In this document: positions 1-5,596 of the stretch, piece after piece
How the letters are laid out: each line of letters begins with the position of its first letter
Numbering within the stretch: position 1 is the stretch's first letter
NCBI GenBank assembly: GCA_016929205.1
Contig: JAFGJF010000282.1
Span: forward strand, 1-5,607
From: Anaerolineae bacterium
GTDB taxonomy: Bacteria; Chloroflexota; Anaerolineae; JAFGEY01
Direction of reading: 5' to 3'
Length of the DNA: 5,607 bases
Translations under genes and position numbers: made by a program
Notes under the pieces: generated by a model
What the model was told of the DNA's origin: nothing
What the model saw: the letters and a program-made list of their open reading frames with translations, nothing else
The model's database searches: none

Positions 1-907
1 CGGGGCGGTCGGATCAAAGGGATGACCAGGAAGGATATGACCATCTACCACCGGACCAAAGCCACCCCGGCCTGGCTCAGTCTGCCCGCCATTCTGGCGC
101 TTACGCTGGTGGGGCGGCACGGGCGGGAATTGCGACTGGACTTCTAGCAACGTGGCCGCAGGAACTTCCAGAAGCTTCCGCCAGTCGTTCGGGTCAATAT
201 CCAGGGCTTTGAGAACTTGACGGGCTGTCGCGGCAGCCATCTCGGGTGTATACATTCTGACGCCCGGCCCGCTTTCAATGGACGCCGTGTTGAAATAGGG
301 AGCCGCCCCAGGCATAGCATACAGGCAGGAAGTCTTGGCCCCGCCCCCTGACTCTCCAAAAATCATCACGTTGTCAGGGTCGCCTCCAAAGGCAGCGATG
401 TTTTGGTTCACCCAGGCCAGCCCCTGGACAATATCCAGAAAGCCCTGATTGCTCGAGCCGGCGTAATCAGGCCCGGTCAGTTCTTCAAGGTAGAGAAAGC
501 CCAACAGCCCCAGGCGATGATTCGTCTGCACGACCACAACATCAAAGTTACGCGCCAGATTGGCCCCATCCTGATGAGGTGCGCCGCCAGAGCCAATGAC
601 AAAACCGCCGCCATGGTTGTAAAACATGACCGGTCGCTTGCTATCGTCATTGGCGGGCGTCCATATGTTGAGGAATAAACAATCCTCAGCCGGCTCGGGT
701 TCATTTTGCCGGGGTGGCTGAATTGCAGGCGGCCCCAAGCTCGAGGGCATCCCGCACCCCTGTCCAAGGCTGGAGTTCAGCCGGCTGGCGGAAACGGTAC
801 GCGCCGGAAACCCGACCGGCATAGGGTATCCCCTTGAATATGTTCACCCCTGCTTCTCTGCACCCTCTTAACTTGCCATACGTTGTTTCTGCTTTTACAA
901 AATCCAT
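1..907 (-). CDS. Type B carboxylesterase (alpha/beta hydrolase), partial at the left edge, with an apparent +1 frameshift
   Basis: This is the N-terminal part of a carboxylesterase/lipase of the type B (cholinesterase-like) family, a serine hydrolase of carboxylic esters. The ATG at 907 has GGGAGGAA at 914-921, six bases upstream. Codons 1-61 read as a typical family start (YGKLRG, IFKGIPYA, RFRQPAELQPWTGV). That frame then stops at 701. From 720 down to base 1 a different frame stays open for 240 codons and continues the same protein: EDCLFLNIWTP, the oxyanion-hole HGGGF (codons at 604-615), NQGFLDIVQGLAWVNQNIAAF, and the nucleophile elbow FGESGGG with Ser codon 349-351. Removing one base from 721-724 joins the two parts as ...GAAC-I-QPPRQ. 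The joined product is about 302 residues so far. The family is usually near 500, so the acid and histidine of the triad lie beyond the window. No signal peptide is visible, so it is probably cytoplasmic. The substrate is unknown. The family call is firm. Whether the gene is broken or misread is open. Confidence 0.87.
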
Positions 908-1093
908 GCCAAGTTCCTCCCATGTTTGGTGTCGGTTTCTTTTGAAATGTTTTCCTCAATATGCTGACTCGTTTATGTTTCCAATGTCATCCTGACCAGC
1001 CCAAGCTGGAATCAAAGTACGATTTCCAAAAGTCAACTTGTTCCATAGTTATGCCAGCGTACAACTGAACTTTATCTCCGAGTTCGATCAAGT
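908..1093. other. 186-nt gap without a recognisable gene
   Basis: This gap separates the esterase start from the gene fragment ending at 1094. It holds the esterase Shine-Dalgarno site (914-921) and a short hairpin, CCAGC-CCAA-GCTGG (996-1009), which has no T-run on either side. One minus-strand frame is open from 1118 to 990 (43 codons, stop at 987-989) and has protein-like composition, including ITMEQVDFW and SYFDSS. It has no start codon near its beginning. It might continue the upstream fragment after a frameshift. I see no convincing promoter or terminator. Confidence 0.4.
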
Positions 1094-1435
1094 CTATGCT
1101 ATCATCGCTGAAAGCAGATCATCGCAGACGATCTCTGTCGCCCCGGTCGTGGCCGTATTTCTCTTTTCCGAATCCGTCTCATATCCGGCATCGCCCATCG
1201 TCAACGGATTGTGTGGGATCCACTGATCGACCAGGCAGGTGCCAACGGCTCGCTGCATCGCCAGGTAAACAGCCTCCGGATCGCGGCGATAATCCCCCGG
1301 CCGAACGCCGGCGATGCGCTCAATGTACGTGTGCTGCATCATAAATAGCGTCTTGCTCGGGATTCCTTTGGTAGGCCGCTGAAGAATCGTATCCAGCGCC
1401 AGTCTAGCACTTGCCATCATCTGTCCATCGGGCAT
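1094..1435 (-). pseudogene. N-terminal remnant of a uroporphyrinogen decarboxylase/methyltransferase-like protein
   Basis: The 113 codons begin at ATG 1435, with GAGG at 1446-1449 ten bases upstream. Two further in-frame ATGs (1420, 1417) could also serve. The segment resembles, from memory, the first ~100 residues of URO-D/MtaA-like proteins common in environmental bacteria: a leading ALDTIL..P..GIP, then FMMQHTYIERIAG, PGDYRRDPEAVYLAMQRAVG, and IPHNPLTMGDAGYE. The related TIM-barrel proteins are normally about 340-380 residues. Here the frame ends soon after ATTGATEIV, and no barrel core follows in any frame. It sits 39 nt downstream of the peptidase gene on the same strand, so it is probably co-transcribed. 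A frame shift near 1105-1118 would add about 40 codons (to 987) but would still not give a full-length protein. I read it as a decayed or deleted gene. A small independent protein is possible. The family assignment rests on pattern memory only. Confidence 0.5.
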
Positions 1436-1474
1436 ATCTCGTTTTCCTCATACGATATGGCAAACTGCCTCCGC

Positions 1475-2812
1475 TCAGCTTTGAGCAGGAAAACGATCAA
1501 GCAAGCCCGGTTCTTGCATCAACGTTTCCACGTCGTCCAGTTCGAGTGGCGCATCGGCGGTGAGGTTCTCTATGCCGTCCTGGGTGACAACCACTGTATC
1601 CTCGACCCGAATGTACAGCTTTTCCTCCGGAATCCACATCATCGGGTCGAGGGCAAAAACCATACCCGGTCTGAGCGCCTCGCCCCGATAGTGCCCGACA
1701 TCGTGCACGGCCATGCCCACACAGTGAGACATATGATAGGGGAAGATGAGCGCTCGCCGCGCAGCCGCCTCGTAAATGTCCTTGGAAAATGTCGTTTCCT
1801 CAACGACCCTGGTCATCTTTTTGGCCGCCTCATGCTGAATTTGCACGTCCGTCAGTCCCGGACGGATCAGGCTCAACAGGACCTTGTGGTATTTGACGAT
1901 AAAGCCATACAACTCGCGCTGAAGCGGCGTATAGATCCCGTTCACCGGCCACATCCGCCCGATGTCGCTTGTATAGTAGCCGTAGTCTGGCGCACAATCG
2001 ATCAGCACCAGGTCGCCGTCCTGCAATCGGCAGTTGTTGGCGCTGTAATGGCCATACCAGGCGTTGGCCCCCCCGGCGATAATGGGATGGTATCCTATAT
2101 CGCGTGCCCCGTTGACCAGATAATGATAACGCATTGTCGCGTCAAGCTGGTATTCGAACACATCCGGCCGGGTGGAGCGCATGGCCTCGATCACTCCCAG
2201 GGCACTCAGCTTGCCGGCCCGGCGCAGCAGCACTAATTCCTGCTCGCTCTTGATCAGTCGCAGCTCGTCGAGCACCGGACTCAGATCCCGTAACTCGGTT
2301 GTCGGGCATCGCTCGCGCAGCGTGGCGACAAAATGCCGCATCCGGTCTGGCCGACCATCCCAGGGATCGGAAACGACCTCCTGTTGCGCGCGCCACAGCG
2401 TGTCGCTGCTCGTCCCTGGCCCCTCGCCCTGACGCATTGGCGTATACAGCACGTGCACCTTTTCCAGGTGCCGGGCCAGCAGATCGATCCCCATGACCTG
2501 CTCGATCCCAGTCAATTCCTGGCCGAGGTCGGCATTCTCGGCACACAGGATCTCGCCCTCGCTTTCCTTTTGTTTTTCGCTCTGGTGAGCCAGGAAAAGT
2601 GTGCTGGTTTGGCTGGCGCCATCGATCAGCAGATAGGCATGCGGCACCTCTACGCCACAGAGATAATAAAAGTCTTTATCCTGCCAAAAGGGTCCGTGCC
2701 CTGGGTTCTTGGCACCTCCGCGCACCAGGGCCACCGCATCCGGGCCAATCGCCTCGTACACTTGGGCTCGTCGCGCCTGAAATTCCTCACGGCTAAAGTG
2801 ATTCTGGTACAT
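1475..2812 (-). CDS. M24 family metallopeptidase, Xaa-Pro aminopeptidase type
   Basis: The 445-residue product has an N-terminal aminopeptidase-P-like domain (about 1-180) followed by the M24 'pita-bread' catalytic domain (about 190-430). Enzymes of this type remove an N-terminal residue preceding proline, using a two-metal centre, usually Mn. The expected ligands are visible in order: Asp272 (VLIDCAPDYG), Asp283 (YYTSDIGR, the usual 11-residue spacing), His363 (MSHCVGMAVHD), then Asp389 and Glu404 (IRVEDTVVVT). His255 (WYGHYSAN) and His370 (VHDVG) match accessory active-site histidines of E. coli PepP. The fourth ligand is Asp (FALDPMMW), where the classic motif has Glu in an EPG context. 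This may mark a subfamily. The start at 2812 is preferred because GAGGAGG lies just upstream. The longer in-frame ATG at 2863 would add 17 residues inside the preceding gene. No signal peptide is seen, so it is likely cytoplasmic. A dipeptidase (prolidase) role is the main alternative. Confidence 0.9.
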   Translation of the reverse strand: MYQNHFSREEFQARRAQVYEAIGPDAVALVRGGAKNPGHGPFWQDKDFYYLCGVEVPHAYLLIDGASQTSTLFLAHQSEKQKESEGEILCAENADLGQELTGIEQVMGIDLLARHLEKVHVLYTPMRQGEGPGTSSDTLWRAQQEVVSDPWDGRPDRMRHFVATLRERCPTTELRDLSPVLDELRLIKSEQELVLLRRAGKLSALGVIEAMRSTRPDVFEYQLDATMRYHYLVNGARDIGYHPIIAGGANAWYGHYSANNCRLQDGDLVLIDCAPDYGYYTSDIGRMWPVNGIYTPLQRELYGFIVKYHKVLLSLIRPGLTDVQIQHEAAKKMTRVVEETTFSKDIYEAAARRALIFPYHMSHCVGMAVHDVGHYRGEALRPGMVFALDPMMWIPEEKLYIRVEDTVVVTQDGIENLTADAPLELDDVETLMQEPGLLDRFPAQS

Positions 2813-2816
2813 ATCG

Positions 2817-2823
2817 CCTCCTC
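2817..2823 (-). promoter_or_regulatory. Ribosome-binding site that sets the peptidase start
   Basis: GAGGAGG on the minus strand ends four bases before ATG 2812. It touches the TAG stop codon of the upstream OCD-family gene (2823-2825). This favours the 2812 start over ATG 2863, and it suggests that ribosomes finishing the upstream gene can reinitiate here. Confidence 0.75.
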
Positions 2824-3788
2824 TACAATTCGGTTCCCAAACCTTTTTCGATGGCCCTGGCAAAAGCCAGTCGCGCCGCCGTCAGATCAAACAGGGCCAT
2901 GCCGACAGACTTGGAAAACGTCGTGCCAAACGTCCCGCGCTCCGGTGCGCGTCCTGACTTGATCAAGTGGCCCAACGTCTCCACTTGCGTCGTTTTCAAA
3001 ATGCCCTTTTCCAACGGAATCAACAATTCCCCCGACTCCTCTTGAGCAAAGTCAATATCAACCCACACCTTTTCCACCAGGTTGAAAATGGCGTCCGGAT
3101 ACTCGCGCACGTCTGGCTCAAACGAGCCAATGGCGACGCAGTGTTTGCCCTTGAACAACTCGGGATCGTTGGCAAAAATCGGCCTCTTGGCCGTCGTCGC
3201 TGCGATCACAATGTCCGAAGCCCACACCAGCGCCTCGCTCGACGCAGCGACATCGATCGTCATCCCGGGAAGCGCATTCCGCAATTTGCCAATCAACGAT
3301 TTAACCGCCTCGACATTAACGTCAAACAGCGTGATCCGCTCGATATCCCGCGCGACACAGGCATATAAAAGCTGGTAGTAACCCTGCACGCCACAGCCAA
3401 CCAATCCGACAGAACGAACTTCGCGCCTGGATAAGTGGCGGATACTGACCCCAGTCACCGCCCCCGTACGCATCGCCGTGATCGTTTTGCCATCCATCAA
3501 GGCCAGGATCTCGCCCGTCGATTGATCGCACAAAACCACGATGCCGTCGATCACGGGCCGGTTTCGTGCCTTGTTATCCGGGAACACGGTGACTAGCTTG
3601 GTCACGATATTGCCCATAGAGACGCAAGGCATCAGCAAAAGCAGATTGCCCTCGCCACACGACACGGACATCCGCTCGGGCATCGTGAACGTCTTTTCTT
3701 CGTAAATGCACAGCGCCTCCTCCACAGCGGCCATCACTTCCTCAAAGCCCAATACCGCCATAATCTCATCTGCATTCAGAAACAGCAT
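2823..3788 (-). CDS. Ornithine cyclodeaminase/mu-crystallin family NAD(P)-dependent enzyme
   Basis: The 321 residues match the usual family length. Members catalyse NAD(P)-linked reactions on amino acids or cyclic imines: ornithine cyclodeaminase, alanine dehydrogenase, ketimine or pyrroline-2-carboxylate reductase, opine-type enzymes. Visible motifs are Arg39 (MPERM, substrate carboxylate), Lys64 (TKLVTVFPDN), Arg107 (TAMRTGAVTG), the Rossmann loop GCGVQG at 131-136, Asp156 at the end of the second Rossmann strand (TLFDVN, suggesting NAD over NADP), and the C-terminal KSVGMALFDLTAA with Asp301. Residues 221-229 read GSFEPDVRE rather than the GGDCPGKTE-type segment that I recall for true ornithine cyclodeaminase. 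Cyclodeamination is therefore not supported, and a reductase or dehydrogenase is likelier. ATG 3788 lies 8 nt after AAGGAG (3797-3802), inside the end of the serine dehydratase gene (13-nt overlap), implying coupled translation. The family call is secure and the substrate is not known. Confidence 0.9.
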   Translation of the reverse strand: MLFLNADEIMAVLGFEEVMAAVEEALCIYEEKTFTMPERMSVSCGEGNLLLLMPCVSMGNIVTKLVTVFPDNKARNRPVIDGIVVLCDQSTGEILALMDGKTITAMRTGAVTGVSIRHLSRREVRSVGLVGCGVQGYYQLLYACVARDIERITLFDVNVEAVKSLIGKLRNALPGMTIDVAASSEALVWASDIVIAATTAKRPIFANDPELFKGKHCVAIGSFEPDVREYPDAIFNLVEKVWVDIDFAQEESGELLIPLEKGILKTTQVETLGHLIKSGRAPERGTFGTTFSKSVGMALFDLTAARLAFARAIEKGLGTEL

Positions 3789-5359
3789 CCTCTTGTCTCC
3801 TTACTTTTTTTGTCAAGCTGTTTTTCAATCTCTCTGGACATCTTGGTGACCGACAACCCGCCCAATGCCGTACACCGCAGATCGCGTGGCAAACACTGGC
3901 CCACATCGATCATTGTCTCGATCACTTGATCCAAGGGAATGACGGAATCAAAACCCGCTAAAGCCATATTAGCGCAGGCCAGCGCATTGCTGGCTGCCAT
4001 CACGTTCCTGCCCAGGCAAGGCACCTCGACCCGGTTGGCCACGGGATCGCAGATCAAGCCCAGGACATTCTGCAGCGCCATCGATGCCGCATCAACGGCC
4101 TGCTCGACCGTGCCTTTGGCCAGGGTAACCAATGCCGCAGCCGCCATCGCCGATCCGGCGCCACACTCGGCTTGGCAGCCGGCCACTTCAGCGGAAAAGG
4201 TGGCGCGAGCGGCGATGAAAACGCCGATCAGCCCGGCAGCAAGCATCGCTCTGGTCATCTCACCAATTGAAAGTCCCATCGCCTCCGCCGCTCCAATACA
4301 CGCTCCAGGAAGCGCTCCGCAGGCGCCGGCCGTCGGTGCAGCGACGATCACGCCCATCGCGCTTTTTACCTCCATCAATGCCGTTACATAGAGGATGATA
4401 CGGTTCAAAATGCCGCCATCCAAAAGCCGTCCGTCCTCCATCTGGACCTTGTATGCCCCGGATTGCACGCCAAGCATCCGATCCGCATAATCCGTGCCCG
4501 CGATCCCCTGGCGGACGGCCCGCCGCATAATTCCAACAAGGTCACGCATCTTGGCCAGGACTTGATCGCTGGTCAGATTACCCCTGGCACTCTCATAGCA
4601 GATGGCCAATTTCCACAGGTCGAGAGACTTTGCCGCGTTATAGCTCAGCATCTCAGCACAAGAGAGAAATGGAACGCCCAAATCCTGGCGAGACAACACC
4701 AGCAGCACCGGAGCCAGCATCTTGATCCCACGAATGTGATGTGTTGATCGAATCTGCGAAACAATATGTTGTGGCAAAAAGCGCTGCCCCTTGACCTCAA
4801 TGAGCTGCGTCCTGGTATCTTGGTGCATCAGGATGGAATCGACGTCACCCAACCCGTTCAGGTCCTCAACAACCTGCTCGCCGCCCGCATCCAGGTACAG
4901 CAACGTCTCGTAATAGTCCCCAAGCATAGACACGCGAAACCCATCGATCGCGGCAATCTCGATCATACCGCCGCCGCTTGAAATGGCCACCATCCGATGC
5001 TGCTCAACCGCGTTTTCGAGTGTCAATTGGTAACAGTTTGGATGTTGTGTATCCAACTTGGCAATACGAAACGTTACTCGAACACCGGCCTCGCGAATGG
5101 CTTGTGCCGAACCCGGCAAGCGCTCATCCCAGGCCTCCCATCCCAAGAGACCACCAAACAGCCCCATATCCGACCCGTGGCTCTCATGGGTCGTGGCTAA
5201 CGCACCACGAGGATCGAATTCCACGAGCACGCGATGCATATCGCCATCCATCAGATCCCGGGCCATTCGCCCGATGCGCAAAGCCGCGGCACAATGAGAA
5301 CTGGACGGCCCTCTCATCACCGGTCCAATAACATCGTTAAAAATGCTGGGACAATTCAC
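3776..5359 (-). CDS. L-serine dehydratase, iron-sulfur dependent, fused beta-alpha single chain
   Basis: The predicted reaction is L-serine to pyruvate plus ammonia, using a [4Fe-4S] cluster instead of PLP, in the cytoplasm. The 527 residues contain an SDH-beta domain (about 4-155, with SIFNDVIGPVMRGPSSSH and THESHGSDMG), a linker of about 60 residues, and an SDH-alpha domain (about 230-505, with APTAGACGALPG at 341-352). Cluster-type cysteines are Cys395 (GCQAE), Cys437 (CDPV) and Cys448 (VPCLGRN). Their 42- and 11-residue spacing equals what I recall for the Legionella type 2 enzyme. The start is GTG 5359, with AAGGAG at 5369-5374. The next ATG would cut into the GPVMRGPSSSH motif. Oddities: the usual SHT is SHC (Cys23), there are 16 cysteines in all, and the tail ends in RGCCF, encoded across the Shine-Dalgarno site and start of the next gene after an A7 run (3805-3811). 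It is the first gene of the operon. A related beta-hydroxy amino acid substrate cannot be excluded. Confidence 0.93.
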   Translation of the reverse strand: MNCPSIFNDVIGPVMRGPSSSHCAAALRIGRMARDLMDGDMHRVLVEFDPRGALATTHESHGSDMGLFGGLLGWEAWDERLPGSAQAIREAGVRVTFRIAKLDTQHPNCYQLTLENAVEQHRMVAISSGGGMIEIAAIDGFRVSMLGDYYETLLYLDAGGEQVVEDLNGLGDVDSILMHQDTRTQLIEVKGQRFLPQHIVSQIRSTHHIRGIKMLAPVLLVLSRQDLGVPFLSCAEMLSYNAAKSLDLWKLAICYESARGNLTSDQVLAKMRDLVGIMRRAVRQGIAGTDYADRMLGVQSGAYKVQMEDGRLLDGGILNRIILYVTALMEVKSAMGVIVAAPTAGACGALPGACIGAAEAMGLSIGEMTRAMLAAGLIGVFIAARATFSAEVAGCQAECGAGSAMAAAALVTLAKGTVEQAVDAASMALQNVLGLICDPVANRVEVPCLGRNVMAASNALACANMALAGFDSVIPLDQVIETMIDVGQCLPRDLRCTALGGLSVTKMSREIEKQLDKKSKETRGCCF

Positions 5360-5368
5360 GTGCCTGAT

Positions 5369-5374
5369 CTCCTT
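5369..5374 (-). promoter_or_regulatory. Ribosome-binding site for the GTG start of the serine dehydratase
   Basis: AAGGAG on the minus strand lies nine bases before GTG 5359. The GTG is directly followed by the conserved beta-domain opening, so it is the best start even though it is not ATG. Confidence 0.75.
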
Positions 5375-5405
5375 CTTTTCCTAGCTCCTCGCTTGCCGCC
5401 ACTAT

Positions 5406-5421
5406 TCTACCCGGAGGTAGA
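5406..5421. promoter_or_regulatory. Candidate operator dyad over the minus-strand promoter
   Basis: TCTACC-CGGA-GGTAGA is a perfect inverted repeat with 6-bp arms and a 4-bp spacer. It overlaps the -10 and spacer of the predicted serine dehydratase promoter, a position where a bound dimeric repressor would block RNA polymerase. The cognate regulator is not in the window. Confidence 0.42.
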
Positions 5422-5424
5422 CAA
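5413..5424 (+). repeat. 12-bp direct repeat, copy 1
   Basis: GGAGGTAGACAA. It matches the copy at 5476-5487 in 11 of 12 positions and includes the right arm of the 5406-5421 dyad. It lies in the spacer of the predicted minus-strand promoter. Confidence 0.5.
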
Positions 5425-5438
5425 GGAGGCAAATCAAT

Positions 5439-5467
5439 TTGCGCAGACCAGGCATTGGTGCTATCAT
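5439..5467 (+). promoter_or_regulatory. Predicted promoter of the divergent plus-strand gene (extended -10)
   Basis: TATCAT (5462-5467, 5 of 6) is preceded by TG one base away (5459-5460), an extended -10. A weak -35, TTGCGC (5439-5444), sits 17 bases upstream. Transcription would begin near 5474, leaving a leader of about 120 nt before ATG 5597. The weak -35 might indicate that an activator is needed. Confidence 0.38.
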
Positions 5468-5475
5468 AATAGTGT

Positions 5476-5487
5476 GGAGATAGACAA
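5476..5487 (+). repeat. 12-bp direct repeat, copy 2
   Basis: GGAGATAGACAA. It begins 63 bp from the start of copy 1, close to six turns of B-DNA, so both copies would face the same side of the helix. It lies just after the predicted plus-strand transcription start. Here the dyad's left arm is absent. Confidence 0.5.
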
Positions 5488-5596
5488 ACAGCCCAGCCAG
5501 CGCACTTTGTATCGCCACACCCCCCGGCCAACGGCGTCCGAAAAAACGACCCACAGTCTTTCAATTCGTATGTAACACTATACAGGGAGGTTAAGA

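Larger units (their letters stand above)
5404..5432 (-). promoter_or_regulatory. Predicted sigma-70-type promoter of the serine dehydratase operon
   Basis: On the minus strand, TTGCCT (5427-5432, 4 of 6 to consensus) is followed by 17 bases and TAGAAT (5404-5409, 5 of 6). Transcription would begin near 5397, giving a leader of about 38 nt before GTG 5359. The dyad at 5406-5421 overlaps its -10, and a direct-repeat copy lies in its spacer. This is prediction by eye only. Confidence 0.5.

Noticed and set aside
477..767. 96-codon minus-strand frame in the esterase region
   Set aside because: It is a third frame of the esterase gene. The true protein is read in the other two minus-strand frames on either side of 721-724.
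996..1009. CCAGC-CCAA-GCTGG hairpin as a terminator
   Set aside because: The stem is only 5 bp and neither side is followed by a T-run, so it is not a convincing intrinsic terminator.
1008..1036. Possible esterase promoter with -35 TTGACT at 1031-1036 (minus strand)
   Set aside because: The -35 is good, but the hexamer 17 bases on is GATTCC, a poor -10, and neighbouring spacings do not improve it.
1457..2236. 259-codon plus-strand open frame
   Set aside because: It lies entirely opposite the M24 peptidase, whose catalytic motifs are intact. The antisense translation shows no domain, and its His/Arg-rich composition is typical of a shadow of GC-rich coding DNA.
2813..2863. Longer peptidase start at ATG 2863
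   Set aside because: It would add 17 residues overlapping the OCD-family gene. ATG 2812 has a strong GAGGAGG immediately upstream and fits the 10-nt operon gap.
2333..2962. 209-codon plus-strand open frame across the peptidase/OCD junction
   Set aside because: It is antisense to two well-supported genes and has no recognisable motif.
5337..5564. 75-codon minus-strand frame upstream of the serine dehydratase
   Set aside because: It covers the predicted promoters and repeats and overlaps the GTG start. It lacks a ribosome site and any recognisable motif.
5546..5574. A second plus-strand promoter with -10 TATGTA close to the divergent gene
   Set aside because: There is no -35 at a reasonable distance, and it sits just ahead of the ribosome site. 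The extended -10 at 5462-5467 is better.
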